DNA of 64,000 nucleotides from Sphingomonas gellani (lineage in GTDB: Bacteria > Pseudomonadota > Alphaproteobacteria > Sphingomonadales > Sphingomonadaceae). The notes under the pieces are model-generated. The model saw only the letters and a list, made by a program, of their open reading frames with translations, was not told the origin of the DNA and did no database searches. Shown piece after piece: positions 1-8,380 of this stretch (its first letter is position 1; every line of letters starts with the position of its first letter). The position numbers were made by a program, and so were the translations under genes. Location of the stretch: positions 62,001-126,000 of the forward strand of contig NZ_FOCF01000007.1 of the NCBI RefSeq assembly GCF_900110035.1. Reading direction: 5' to 3'.

Positions 1-441
1 AGGCAGCGCGCCCCCTTCCTCGAAGGCGACGCATTCCACACCGATGCCAGCGTCGCCAAGATGCGATCGGGTCAGCCCTTGGACGACGAGGACCGCTGGC
101 CCTGGCTCGATCGGCTCGGCCGCGCGATCGGCGAGGCGGCGGAAGCGCAGGGGCTGGCCGTCGCCGCCTGTTCGGCCCTGAAGCGCAGCTATCGCGAGCG
201 GCTGGAGGCGGCCGCCGCGATGCCACTCATGTTCGTGCTGCTCGATGCCGACCCGCATGAACTGGCGGGGCGGATGGCGAGCCGGGCGGGCCACTACATG
301 CCGGCCAGCCTGCTCGACAGCCAGCTTTCCGCGCTGGAACGGCCGGGTCCCGACGAACGCGCGCTGATCCTGGACGCGCACCTGCCGCCCGACCGGTTGT
401 GCGAAACCGTCTGGGCCTGGGCGTGCGAACGGCCGGTCTGA
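1..441 (+). CDS. gntK: Gluconokinase, 5'-truncated by the window edge
   Basis: ATP-dependent phosphorylation of D-gluconate to 6-phosphogluconate, feeding the Entner-Doudoroff pathway in the cytoplasm. The frame is open from base 1, so the N-terminus with the P-loop lies outside the window. What remains shows the gluconokinase landmarks: an FLEGDAFH-type segment at once from the edge, then a KMRSGQPLDDEDRWPWL block that is nearly diagnostic for the GntK family, a CSALKRSYR segment, and a RAGHYMPASLLDSQ block before a short C-terminal helix. It ends at a TGA and converges on the GntR-type regulator 31 bases away. The gluconate permease further along supports the assignment. I cannot see the start or any upstream operon partner. 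Confidence 0.93.
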   Translation, partial: RQRAPFLEGDAFHTDASVAKMRSGQPLDDEDRWPWLDRLGRAIGEAAEAQGLAVAACSALKRSYRERLEAAAAMPLMFVLLDADPHELAGRMASRAGHYMPASLLDSQLSALERPGPDERALILDAHLPPDRLCETVWAWACERPV

Positions 442-472
442 TCCGCACGGGAAGGACCGGCCGAACCGCTGC

Positions 473-1210
473 TCAGGGCATCAACCGCTTGCGCCCCTGC
501 GACAGGTGCCATCGCATCGCCAGCGCAGCACCATCGGCGTCCTGCGCGCGGATCGCCTCCACGATCGTCTCATGCTCCCCCATCATCGCGTCTATCACCT
601 CGGGCGGTCGCGAGCGGGAAATGTCGACGCCTGCCCGCATGATGCGCAACACCTCCGCCTGCAGGTGATCGAACAACGACACGAAGGCGGAATTGGCGGT
701 GGCCAGCACGATTTCCCGGTGCAGCCGCCAGTCCTCGTCATGCGCGGGCGCACTGGACAGCAGCGCGAGGCGCAGCGCCGACAGGCTGTGTTCGATCGCC
801 GCGAGCTGATCGGCCGAACGACGCGTCGCCGCCAGTCGCGCGGCCTCCGCCTCCAACACGAAGCGCACCTCGTACGTCCCCATCGTCGCGGACAGGTCGG
901 CCATGGGCATATGCGCGCCCAACCGTGCGGAGGGGCGCCGCTTGACATAGGAACCGGCGCCGCGGCGCGCCTCCGTGATGCCGTCTGACGCCAGCCGCAC
1001 CAGCGCCTCCCGCACCACCGTGCGCGACATGCCGAACATCTCCGCCAGCCCGGATTCGGAGGGCAGCCGGTCCCCGGTCGCCAGCTGGTCGTCGTTGATC
1101 AGCTGCACGATGCCGGCATAAGCCCGGTCGGCCAGCCGCCCTTCCCCCACCGGGGGCCGCCCCGCCGCCGCGCGCACTGCCGGCGCCTCGCTGCCCTTGT
1201 CCGCGTCCAT
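473..1210 (-). CDS. GntR/FadR-subfamily transcriptional regulator
   Basis: A 245-residue repressor-type regulator. Residues about 26-90 form a winged helix-turn-helix (RLPSESGLAEMFGMSRTVVREAL followed by the wing RRGAGSYV). Residues about 110-230 are an FCD effector domain; the conserved Asp/His set that holds a metal in this subfamily appears to be present (LHREIV, GEHETIV, RWHLSQG). Its ATG overlaps the stop of the permease (TGATG, one shared base), so the two are translated together and the regulator is likely autoregulated from the permease promoter. Flanked by gluconokinase and a GntP permease, its effector is probably gluconate or a related sugar acid; that is inference from context. 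A longer reading frame through both genes is a frame overlap, not a fusion. Confidence 0.9.
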   Translation of the reverse strand: MDADKGSEAPAVRAAAGRPPVGEGRLADRAYAGIVQLINDDQLATGDRLPSESGLAEMFGMSRTVVREALVRLASDGITEARRGAGSYVKRRPSARLGAHMPMADLSATMGTYEVRFVLEAEAARLAATRRSADQLAAIEHSLSALRLALLSSAPAHDEDWRLHREIVLATANSAFVSLFDHLQAEVLRIMRAGVDISRSRPPEVIDAMMGEHETIVEAIRAQDADGAALAMRWHLSQGRKRLMP

Positions 1211-2553
1211 CAGCTCACGAGGTAGCTCGCCGCCAGCACCATGGCGAGTCCGACCACTGAGATTGCGGTTTCCAGCGCGGACCAGGTGCGAAACGTGTCG
1301 GCCGTGCTGGTGCCAAGATATCCGCGTACCAGCCAGAATCCGGGATCGTTGACGTGGCTGAAGAACACCGACCCTGCCCCGATCGCCAGCACCACCAGCT
1401 CGGGCGAGGCTCCGGTGGCGGCCACCACGCCCGGCATCACGCCGACCGCCGTGATCGTAGCAACGGTGGCAGAGCCTGTCGCAAGGCGGATGGCGACCGC
1501 GATCAGCCAGCCGAGCAACAGGGGCGATATCTGTTGCAGCGTGGCCAGACGGGCGAGCAGGTCCGACAGCCCGGCGGTCACCAGCACCTGCTTCAGCGCG
1601 CCGCCCGCGCCGATCGCGAGCAGGATCGCACCGGCCGCACCCATCGCCTCCCGCCACACCATGTCCTGGATCGCCGTATCCCGCAGGCGGCGACCGAATA
1701 GCAGCGGCAGGGCGACCAGATTGGTGAGCAGCAGCGCCAGCACCGGATTGCTCGCGGCGGCCAGCCACGGCGAGCCCGCCAGTGCCGGCATCAGCTGTCC
1801 CAGCTCCCCCGCCGCGATCAGCAGCACGGGAAGCAGCACCACCAGCAAACCGGCGCCCAGCCCCGGCGGTGCCACCACCACCTCCGACCGGTTGGCCGTC
1901 GGCACGGTCAGCCGCACCCCGCGCGCCGTGACCATAGCAAGCGCCGGTCCGGCAAGCGCCGCGGTCGGGATCGCGATCAGGATGCCGTAGATCATGGTGC
2001 GGCCGAGGTCCGCGCCCAGTGCGTTGACGGCCAGCAACGGCCCCGGATGCGGCGGCACCAGCGCGTGCACGACCGACAGGCCGGCAAGCGCGGGCAGCAT
2101 CAGGCGCAGCCGTGCCGCGTCCTTGCCCGCCCCCTCCGGCAATGCCGCCGCCGCCGCCGCGACGATGGGCAGCAACAGCACCAGCCCGGTCTCGAAGAAC
2201 AACGGTAGCCCGATCAGGATCGCGATCGCCATGCTGGCCCAGGGCGCGGCACGGGGCCCCGTCATGCGCAGCCCCGCCGTCGCCAGCGCCGCCGCGGCAC
2301 CCGACACCTGCAGCATCGCCCCGAGCGACAGGCCCAGCGCGACGACCAGGCCAGTACCGCCCAATATGTCGCCGACGCCCTTCTGCACCGCCTTCGCCGT
2401 CTCGGCCAGCGGCACGCCGGCCAGCAGGCCGACCGCGAACGCCCCGCACAGCAGCCCGACAAACGGGTGCAGGCGGCCCTTCACGATCATGACGACCGCC
2501 AGCGCGATGCCGAACAGCGCCGCCAGCAACAGCCGGATGTCGTCGGGGTTCAT
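1210..2553 (-). CDS. gntP: GntP-family gluconate:H+ symporter
   Basis: An inner-membrane permease of about 447 residues, almost wholly hydrophobic with roughly 12 membrane spans, matching the usual GntP-family length. The start MNPDDIRLLLAALFGIALAVVM and the internal PPHPGP motif (in VHALVPPHPGPLLAV) are typical of GntP/GntT/IdnT proteins, which import gluconate or related sugar acids with protons. A GTG five codons upstream (2568) is in frame, but I prefer the ATG at 2553 because it overlaps by ATGA the stop of a short upstream ORF that has a strong ribosome-binding site. The gene is coupled downstream to the GntR regulator. Three inverted repeats in the upstream region suggest control by that regulator. 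Confidence 0.88.
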   Translation of the reverse strand: MNPDDIRLLLAALFGIALAVVMIVKGRLHPFVGLLCGAFAVGLLAGVPLAETAKAVQKGVGDILGGTGLVVALGLSLGAMLQVSGAAAALATAGLRMTGPRAAPWASMAIAILIGLPLFFETGLVLLLPIVAAAAAALPEGAGKDAARLRLMLPALAGLSVVHALVPPHPGPLLAVNALGADLGRTMIYGILIAIPTAALAGPALAMVTARGVRLTVPTANRSEVVVAPPGLGAGLLVVLLPVLLIAAGELGQLMPALAGSPWLAAASNPVLALLLTNLVALPLLFGRRLRDTAIQDMVWREAMGAAGAILLAIGAGGALKQVLVTAGLSDLLARLATLQQISPLLLGWLIAVAIRLATGSATVATITAVGVMPGVVAATGASPELVVLAIGAGSVFFSHVNDPGFWLVRGYLGTSTADTFRTWSALETAISVVGLAMVLAASYLVS

Positions 2554-2594
2554 GCCCGCATCGCCCACGGTCGCACGTCGAAAGCCATCGGCAT
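2550..2594 (-). CDS. Putative 14-codon leader ORF coupled to gntP
   Basis: Read directly: an ATG preceded at good distance by GGAGGAGG (plus-strand 2603-2610) opens MPMAFDVRPWAMRA and stops at a TGA that shares ATGA with the permease start. The permease start itself has no comparable ribosome-binding site, so translation of the permease probably depends on ribosomes finishing this leader. It has no run of one amino acid, so classic attenuation by charged-tRNA level is not obvious. An alternative is that it is simply a translational-coupling device. Too short for homology inference. Confidence 0.5.
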   Translation of the reverse strand: MPMAFDVRPWAMRA

Positions 2595-2624
2595 CCCGCT
2601 ATCCTCCTCCCACCCGTTCCGGCC

Positions 2625-2635
2625 ACCTGTCAGGT
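2625..2635. promoter_or_regulatory. Inverted repeat ACCTG-N-CAGGT, candidate operator
   Basis: A perfect 5-bp inverted repeat 31 bases upstream of the leader ORF start and just upstream of its ribosome-binding site. It is one of three related ACCTGT/ACAGGT elements in this intergenic stretch. Probable contact point of the GntR/FadR-type regulator; inference only. Confidence 0.4.
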
Positions 2636-2666
2636 CGGTGTGCTCGCCTGCCGGTGTGGCACGATT

Positions 2667-2681
2667 ACCTGTAGGACAGGT
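2667..2681. promoter_or_regulatory. Inverted repeat ACCTGTAGGACAGGT, candidate GntR-type operator
   Basis: Perfect 6-bp arms around a 3-base centre. The inner pattern GT-N3-AC matches the operator style known for the FadR subfamily (TnGTnnnACnA). It lies between the divergent gntP and LuxR-HTH genes and is followed on the plus strand by a T6 tract. Confidence 0.5.
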
Positions 2682-2735
2682 TTTTTGTGCCCGGCAACAG
2701 GAAAGCCCTTGCCGGGTCGGTTTTCGGCGCGCCAT

Positions 2736-2748
2736 ACAGGAAACCTGT
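2736..2748. promoter_or_regulatory. Inverted repeat ACAGG-AAA-CCTGT, third related element
   Basis: Perfect 5-bp arms around AAA, built from the same ACAGG/CCTGT half-sites as the element at 2667 but with the half-sites in opposite order. Centre-to-centre distance to the 2667 element is 68 bases. Confidence 0.4.
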
Positions 2749-2864
2749 CCAACTGATTCCGCAAAGATGGCGGCACGGTTCGGACCAACAACAGCCGATC
2801 GGGACAGCGGCGTCGCATGTATCCGATCGCAGACCGGCGCAAAGGCCGGAGGAGCGAGGATGAC

Positions 2865-3119
2865 ATGCAAGGCAGTTCCCAGACCGGCCGCCCCGCGCTT
2901 GACGCTTTGGCCAATCTCACGCCCACGCAGATGAAGGTGCTGCACGGCGTCCATTCCGGCCTGCTCAACAAGCAGATCGCGTTCGACCTCGGCATCGCGG
3001 AGGCGACGGTGAAGGCGCACATGACGGCGCTGATGCGGAAACTGAACGTGCGCAATCGTACCCAGGTGGCGATCGCCGCGCAGGCGATGGCCAACCAGCC
3101 GCTGTCCGCCAACGGCTGA
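2865..3119 (+). CDS. Stand-alone LuxR/GerE-type HTH protein
   Basis: An 84-residue protein consisting almost only of a LuxR-type DNA-binding domain: LTPTQMKVLHGVHSGLLNKQIA, the helix pair around IAEATVKAHMTALMRKL, and a short tail. There is no receiver or autoinducer domain. I chose the ATG at 2865 because GGAGGAG sits about 10 bases upstream; an in-frame ATG at 2817 would add 16 charged residues but lacks a ribosome-binding site. It is divergent from gntP and the inverted repeats lie between them. In such small GerE proteins DNA binding alone, or pairing with a separate sensor, is the usual idea; the target is unknown. Confidence 0.75.
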   Translation: MQGSSQTGRPALDALANLTPTQMKVLHGVHSGLLNKQIAFDLGIAEATVKAHMTALMRKLNVRNRTQVAIAAQAMANQPLSANG

Positions 3120-3170
3120 CCCGCCGGGGATCCCTGACGGCCCGCTCGCGCCGGGCATCGGCCGTCGCCG

Positions 3171-6100
3171 CTACAGCGCGGTCGCGTACAGCGAATGGTG
3201 GGTGAGGATGAACAGGGTCCGCCGATCTTCCCCGCCGATCACCAGTTGCAACGGGCGTTCGGGAACGTCGATCCGCCGTGTCTGCGTGCCATCGGGCGCG
3301 TAGACGAACACCTGCCCGTTCGCGACATAGACGTTGCCGCCCGCGTCCTTCACCACGCTTTCCCCGCCCCGGTTGGCGAACGGCTTCAGGTCGATGACGC
3401 TGCCGCCCGGTCCCACCAGCCCGCTATAGGTCCGGTTCTCCGACCCGTTGGCGACGAACACCCGCTCGCCCGGCGTGCCGGCGACGAAGCCGTAGCTGTC
3501 GAGCGCATCGGACCAGCGCCAGCCCCGATGATCGTCCGGACCCTGGTTCCACACGCGGAACGCCGGCAGCGCGATCGACCCGTCGGGGGAGACATATTCC
3601 ATGGTCTTGGGTTGGCCGATGTCGCGGGCGAACATTTCGGCCAGCGTGGTGAACTCATAGGTCTTCGGATCGATACGATCGCGGAATTCGCCGTTGTTCC
3701 AGATGTTGCCCGGCAGCAGCGTGGCGGTTTCACGACCAGCCTCGACCGGGGTCGGCGGGATCAGGCGAACGTCGAACGGCGTGTCGGGATCGATCGAATA
3801 CACCGTGCCGTCGCGCCCCGCAGAGGACAGGACCAGCAACCTGCCGGACCGGTCCACCGCCAGATTGACCGGATCGGTCGGCGCGTCCGACACGACCGAC
3901 AGCCCGCCCTTGCGCGACCAGCCATGGATGCGGCTGAACCCCCGGTCGATGAAGTACAGCCTGCCACGCCCGTCCACCCCCGCGCCCGCGATGGAATAGA
4001 ACCCGCCGGCCAGCTTCTCGACGCTGTCCTTGACAGGCGCCGCAGGGGATGCGGTCGCACTCCCGGCGCCGGTGGCGGGTATGTCGAGCACGGCGAACTC
4101 CCGCTCGCGCACCTCCTGACCACGCGTCATGTCCTTGATCGCGTTTTCGAACGGATATTTGCTGGCGCGCAGATACGTTCCGCATCCCTTCGCATCGCAA
4201 CTGGCAAAACCGCTCTCGGCGTTCACATGGACGTTGCGGAAACGGATGTCGCCGGAGTTGTACAGCTTCACCGCCGCATCCATCGGGCCGGCGGTGCGCG
4301 TCACGCGATAGCCGTGATAGTTGGCGAACAGGATGTTGCTGGAATTGCGGATCTCGGTGGAGATCGCGGCGACGCCGTCGCGAACCTCCTGCTCGGTCTG
4401 CGGGGCCAGGAACTCCCAGTTGCGCACGCCGTCCAGCACGATCTCCGTGCGATAATGGTGCTCGGCAGACAATTCGTAGACATGGCCCGGCGTGCTGGTG
4501 TTCGACACGTAGAACCCGGCCTGTGCCAGCGTGTTGGGCGACCAGATCGCGGCGAACGTGCCGCCGCCCCCATCGGTGACCCAGATGCTGGGATGCTGGC
4601 CGTCCCAGCGCGCGCGCGGGTCGCCGAAACCGATGGGGCTGCCCTTGGTCAGCGCGGTTCCGCCGCCGCCCTGGATCTTCACGTCGTTGACCATGGAGGC
4701 CGCGCCCGCCTTCCACAGCAGCGCGGTGGCGCGTGGATTGACGCCGCCCGTCCATAGCCCCAGCCCCGACACGATCGCGTTGCCGCCCTTCGCGCTCTCG
4801 ATCAGCGCCTTGGGACCGCCGACCCCCATGAACGCGGGCGTCTCGTCGACGAGGTAGACGTGCGTCAGGCCGGGGTGCAGCGCGATCAGCACGCTATCCC
4901 GGCGCAGCTTCAGCGTGTCGGAAACACGGTAACGCCCGATCGGCAGATACAGGACGCGGTGCGTATCGATCGCCCGCTGCAAGGCGGCGGTGTCGTCGGT
5001 CGCATCGTCACCCTTGACGCCCAGGTCGCGGACGTTGGCCCATGCGCGGACCGGCGGCAGAGTTCGGATGGCAGGCGCGACGCGGGCGGGCACACGCCAC
5101 AACGGCGTCATGCGCATGTCCGTCGCGTAATCGCCCATGCGGCCAAGCCCAGGCAGCGTCAGGCCATAGTTGAACGCCGCCACGCGGTAGCGCGCACCCG
5201 CGCCGGGCACGACGCGGCCGCTGTCGCGGAACCGGGCAAAGGTCGGCGTGTCGATCGCGACGGCGTTGTCGAAACCGACCTGGGTATAGACGTTGTTCTC
5301 GTTGCTGATGACCACACCGGCGCGCGAGACATTCTCAAACCGGACATCCTTGCCCCACAGCCAGTCGCCATAGCCGCGATCGATCTCGATCCCGACGGGC
5401 GTGTCGCGCATCAGGACGTTGACGAGCGTCAGCCCCGCCTCATGCTCCCGGATCGCGGCATCGCGCTGTCCGTGGAATTCCGAATCGATCAGCGTGAACG
5501 GCCAGGCCGGTGACGTCTTCTCGGTCAGGATGCCGTAGCGCCCCCCGAAGAAGCGAACGTCCTCGCACTCGTTGCCCGCCTGGTAGATGCCGGCCAGACC
5601 CGACGCGATGTGGAAATCGACGTGCCGCAGGAACCCGTGCTGCGCCACGCGGAAGCGGACCCCGATCGCTCCCGCATTCCCCTGGCCGAACTCGAAATCG
5701 ACGTTGGAGAGCGCCGAATAAAAGGTGCTGGAGGTGGCGTCGAAGATCTTCGGGTCGAACGGCACGCTGGTCGGCGGGGGCACGGCGACATCGCCGACCC
5801 GGTACTGGTCCTCCCCCGTGAAGCTCAGCATCGCGCCGATGCCGCTCGCGAAGCCGGGCGTGTTGTCGCCCAGCACGATCACCGGCCGGGTCCGCCCCAC
5901 GCCAAAGATGCGGACGGCGGAACGGACAAAGATGGTCCGGCTGATCCGGTATCGTCCGGCGGGCAGGAACACGACGCCCCCTTTCCCCTCGCGCGCGGCC
6001 ATGTCGATCGCGCTTTGCAGGGCGGCACTGTCGTCCGCCCGGCCGTCGCCGACGCCCTTGACCACCACGGCACGCGGATCGTCGGGCCGGGTCAGATAGA

Positions 6101-6203
6101 CCGATGACGATCGTCCCTGCGGCCGGGCCCCGGGCGCGCTCGCCGCAGAGGGAGACGCGGGCACCAGCATCATCGCGACGCCCGCCGCCAAAATCGCCTT
6201 CAT
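3171..6203 (-). CDS. Exported two-module beta-helix protein (pectate-lyase superfamily / GH55-like) with C-terminal beta-propeller-like region
   Basis: A 1010-residue exported protein; the start MKAILAAGVAMMLVP is a signal peptide behind a GGGAGG ribosome-binding site. Two copies of the N-terminal cap typical of pectate_lyase_3 / GH28-related right-handed beta-helices are visible: near residues 45-90 (GVGDGRADDSAALQSAID, FLPAGRYRIS) and near 380-425 (GVKGDDATDDTAALQRAID, LYLPIGRYRVS). Two such helices in tandem are the architecture of GH55 beta-1,3-glucanases. From about residue 715 on the sequence changes to NHL/SMP-30-like repeats (GVDGRGRLYFIDRG, LAVDRSGRLLVLSSAG, VKDAGGNVYVANG), suggesting a propeller. 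Substrate is unknown; a polysaccharide lyase/hydrolase or a sugar-binding scaffold are both possible. Divergent from the esterase at 6316. Confidence 0.75.
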   Translation of the reverse strand: MKAILAAGVAMMLVPASPSAASAPGARPQGRSSSVYLTRPDDPRAVVVKGVGDGRADDSAALQSAIDMAAREGKGGVVFLPAGRYRISRTIFVRSAVRIFGVGRTRPVIVLGDNTPGFASGIGAMLSFTGEDQYRVGDVAVPPPTSVPFDPKIFDATSSTFYSALSNVDFEFGQGNAGAIGVRFRVAQHGFLRHVDFHIASGLAGIYQAGNECEDVRFFGGRYGILTEKTSPAWPFTLIDSEFHGQRDAAIREHEAGLTLVNVLMRDTPVGIEIDRGYGDWLWGKDVRFENVSRAGVVISNENNVYTQVGFDNAVAIDTPTFARFRDSGRVVPGAGARYRVAAFNYGLTLPGLGRMGDYATDMRMTPLWRVPARVAPAIRTLPPVRAWANVRDLGVKGDDATDDTAALQRAIDTHRVLYLPIGRYRVSDTLKLRRDSVLIALHPGLTHVYLVDETPAFMGVGGPKALIESAKGGNAIVSGLGLWTGGVNPRATALLWKAGAASMVNDVKIQGGGGTALTKGSPIGFGDPRARWDGQHPSIWVTDGGGGTFAAIWSPNTLAQAGFYVSNTSTPGHVYELSAEHHYRTEIVLDGVRNWEFLAPQTEQEVRDGVAAISTEIRNSSNILFANYHGYRVTRTAGPMDAAVKLYNSGDIRFRNVHVNAESGFASCDAKGCGTYLRASKYPFENAIKDMTRGQEVREREFAVLDIPATGAGSATASPAAPVKDSVEKLAGGFYSIAGAGVDGRGRLYFIDRGFSRIHGWSRKGGLSVVSDAPTDPVNLAVDRSGRLLVLSSAGRDGTVYSIDPDTPFDVRLIPPTPVEAGRETATLLPGNIWNNGEFRDRIDPKTYEFTTLAEMFARDIGQPKTMEYVSPDGSIALPAFRVWNQGPDDHRGWRWSDALDSYGFVAGTPGERVFVANGSENRTYSGLVGPGGSVIDLKPFANRGGESVVKDAGGNVYVANGQVFVYAPDGTQTRRIDVPERPLQLVIGGEDRRTLFILTHHSLYATAL

Positions 6204-6315
6204 CCGATCGCCTCCCGCAACATGTGATCGGCCCCCTAGCCCAATCATGCCGCGCGGATCATGCGCGACCATGGTCGTAATGACGACGGGCACGCGTGCG
6301 CGCACAAGGCCTGTC

Positions 6316-7239
6316 ATGACGCGTTCCCATTCATGGATGCGGTGGCGGCTCGCCGCGATCGCGCTGGCCCTGCTGCCGATCGCAGGCAATGCCCTCGCCC
6401 AGGCCGACGCCACCGCGCCGGTTCAGGTCCCGCTATGGCCGGATGGCGCGCCGGGATCGCAGGCACATCGCGGTGAGGCCGAACGGGTCGAGAACAGCTA
6501 CATCCACAACGTCCACGCGCCGTCGCTGACCGTGTTTCCTGCGGACCCGCGTCATGCCAACGGCGCCGCGATCATCGTCGTGCCCGGCGGCGGCCATCGC
6601 ATGCTGGTATGGGTCAACGAGGGCGTCGGGCCGGCACGGGCGCTGAACCGCTATGGCGTGACCAGCTTCGTCTTGAAGTATCGCCTCGCCCGCGAACCGG
6701 GATCGACCTACACGATCGCGCGGGATGCCGCCGCCGATCTGGCTCGTGCGATACGCTGGGTGCGGGCGCATGCCGGTGATTACGGCATCGATCCGGCGCG
6801 CATCGGCGTCATGGGTTTTTCGGCCGGCGGCGAGCTGGTGACGCAGGTGGCCGACAATCCCGCGCCGGCCCCGCACGCACCGACCGATCCGATCGACAGG
6901 GTCAGCGCGCGACCGGATTTCCAGGTGCTGATCTATCCCGGCCCGCTCGGCATCCCCGCGCGCGAGGCGGTCGGTGCGCCGCCCGCCTTTCTCGCCGCCG
7001 GTACGCTGGACCAGTGCTGCGCAACGCCAGCGATCACGCTCTACACCCAGTTGCGCGATGCGGGCGTGTCGGCGGAGCTGCACCTGTTCGCCGACACCGA
7101 CCATGCCTTCAACATCGGCGCGCATTCCGAACGGATATCGATCCTGCACTGGCCCGATCGGCTGGCCGACTGGCTGAGCGATGGCGGCTGGCTCAAACCG
7201 CGCTGGGCAGCGGCGGAAAAGCGCGTCAAACAGAACTAA
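6316..7239 (+). CDS. Exported alpha/beta-hydrolase, acetyl-xylan/sugar-esterase-like
   Basis: About 307 residues with a signal peptide (WRLAAIALALLPIAGNALAQA). Visible fold markers: the oxyanion segment VPGGGHR near residue 90, the nucleophile elbow G-F-S-A-G-G near 168, and a C-terminal DTDHAFNIG carrying the likely catalytic His. These belong to the Abhydrolase_3 / BD-FAE-like esterases often found in glycan loci, where they remove acetyl groups from sugars. Start is uncertain: in-frame ATGs exist at 6247, 6280, 6316 and 6337; 6316 gives a compact signal peptide with a weak AAGG upstream. It is followed after 31 bases by the oxidoreductase gene, likely one operon to 8865. Confidence 0.8.
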   Translation: MTRSHSWMRWRLAAIALALLPIAGNALAQADATAPVQVPLWPDGAPGSQAHRGEAERVENSYIHNVHAPSLTVFPADPRHANGAAIIVVPGGGHRMLVWVNEGVGPARALNRYGVTSFVLKYRLAREPGSTYTIARDAAADLARAIRWVRAHAGDYGIDPARIGVMGFSAGGELVTQVADNPAPAPHAPTDPIDRVSARPDFQVLIYPGPLGIPAREAVGAPPAFLAAGTLDQCCATPAITLYTQLRDAGVSAELHLFADTDHAFNIGAHSERISILHWPDRLADWLSDGGWLKPRWAAAEKRVKQN

Positions 7240-7270
7240 GCCCTTACCGGGATTGAAAAGGATAGCGGCC

Positions 7271-8380
7271 ATGGACCTTGGAAGACGCGAACTGGTGCTG
7301 GGCGGATTGGCGTTGACCGCCGCATCGCGCGCGGTGGCGCAAGGGCGTTCGCGCCCGCTCGGCTATGCGATCGTCGGGTTGGGCTATTACGGCCTGGGCG
7401 TCATCATCCCGCAGTTCAAGAATTGCGAGCACAGCCGGCTGGCCGCCGTGGTCAGCGGCGATCCCGCCAAGGCGAAGAAGGTCGCCGCAGAGCACGGCCT
7501 GCCTGCCCGCTCGATCTATTCCTACGCCAATTTCGACACCATCCGCGACAATCCGGACGTGGACATCGTCTATGTCTGCCTGCCCAACGGATTGCATGCC
7601 GAATACACGATCCGCGCCGCCAGGGCGGGCAAGCACGTGTTGTGCGAGAAGCCGATGGCGGTGTCCGTCGCGGAATGCGAGGCGATGATCGGCGCCTGCA
7701 AGCGCGCGAACCGCAAGCTGATGATCGGCTACCGCTGCCATTTCGAGCCCAACAACCTGGAGGCGATGCGCATCGCGCGAAGCGGAGGCGTAGGTCGCAT
7801 CCGCTATGTCCGCTCCGAACATGGCTTCGTTCAGGGCGATCCGTCCGCGTGGCGGTTGAAGCGGGCGCTGTCCGGTGGGGGATCGTTGATGGACATGGGC
7901 ATCTACAGCCTGCAGGCGGCGCGCTACATGACCGGCGAGGAACCGATCGCCGTCACCGCACGCGAATCCACCGATCGCAAGGATCCCCGTTTCAAGGAGG
8001 TGGAGGACATGATCGACTGGACGCTGGAGTTCCCGTCCGGTGCGCTGGGCGGATGCCTGTCGATGTACAGCGCCAATCAGAACCGCATCCTGCTGATGGG
8101 CGACAAGGGCCGGGTCGAGCTGGAGCCGGCGACCCGCTATGACGGCAATCGCATATGGACGGGCAAGGACGGCCGCGAGCAAGAGGTGACGCCGCCGCCC
8201 GGCCCCGGCAAGACTCAGTTCGCCGCGCAGCTCGACCACTTGTCGACCTGTGCCGTATCCGGCCGAGAGCCGATCGTGTCGGGCGAGGAAGGGCTGCGCG
8301 ACATGCGCATCGTGGAGGCCATCTACCGCTCCGCGCGCGAAGGGCGCACGATCCGCCTGACGTCGGGACAGCGAGCATGA
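7271..8380 (+). CDS. Gfo/Idh/MocA oxidoreductase, glucose-fructose-oxidoreductase-like, exported
   Basis: A 369-residue NAD(P)-dependent sugar oxidoreductase. An N-terminal twin-arginine-like signal (GRRELVLGGLAL) implies export with cofactor bound, as for Zymomonas GFOR. The Rossmann motif IVGLGYYG lies near residue 35-41; the Gfo/Idh signature EKPMAV near 126; then MIGYRCHFEP, the GGGSLMDMGIY block with the catalytic-region Asp and Tyr, and EEGLRDMRIVEAIY near the C-terminus. All track the GFOR family closely. Known members couple oxidation of an aldose to reduction of a second sugar on tightly bound NADP(H), or act as simple sugar dehydrogenases. A ribosome-binding AAGGAT precedes the ATG. 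Its stop overlaps the cupin start (ATGA). Confidence 0.87.
   Translation: MDLGRRELVLGGLALTAASRAVAQGRSRPLGYAIVGLGYYGLGVIIPQFKNCEHSRLAAVVSGDPAKAKKVAAEHGLPARSIYSYANFDTIRDNPDVDIVYVCLPNGLHAEYTIRAARAGKHVLCEKPMAVSVAECEAMIGACKRANRKLMIGYRCHFEPNNLEAMRIARSGGVGRIRYVRSEHGFVQGDPSAWRLKRALSGGGSLMDMGIYSLQAARYMTGEEPIAVTARESTDRKDPRFKEVEDMIDWTLEFPSGALGGCLSMYSANQNRILLMGDKGRVELEPATRYDGNRIWTGKDGREQEVTPPPGPGKTQFAAQLDHLSTCAVSGREPIVSGEEGLRDMRIVEAIYRSAREGRTIRLTSGQRA

Noticed and set aside
473..2626. A 717-residue minus-strand open frame spanning regulator and permease, as if a fusion
   Set aside because: Only the last 245 residues are protein-like (GntR/FadR). The rest is a Gly/Arg/Ala-rich frame shadow of the GntP permease.
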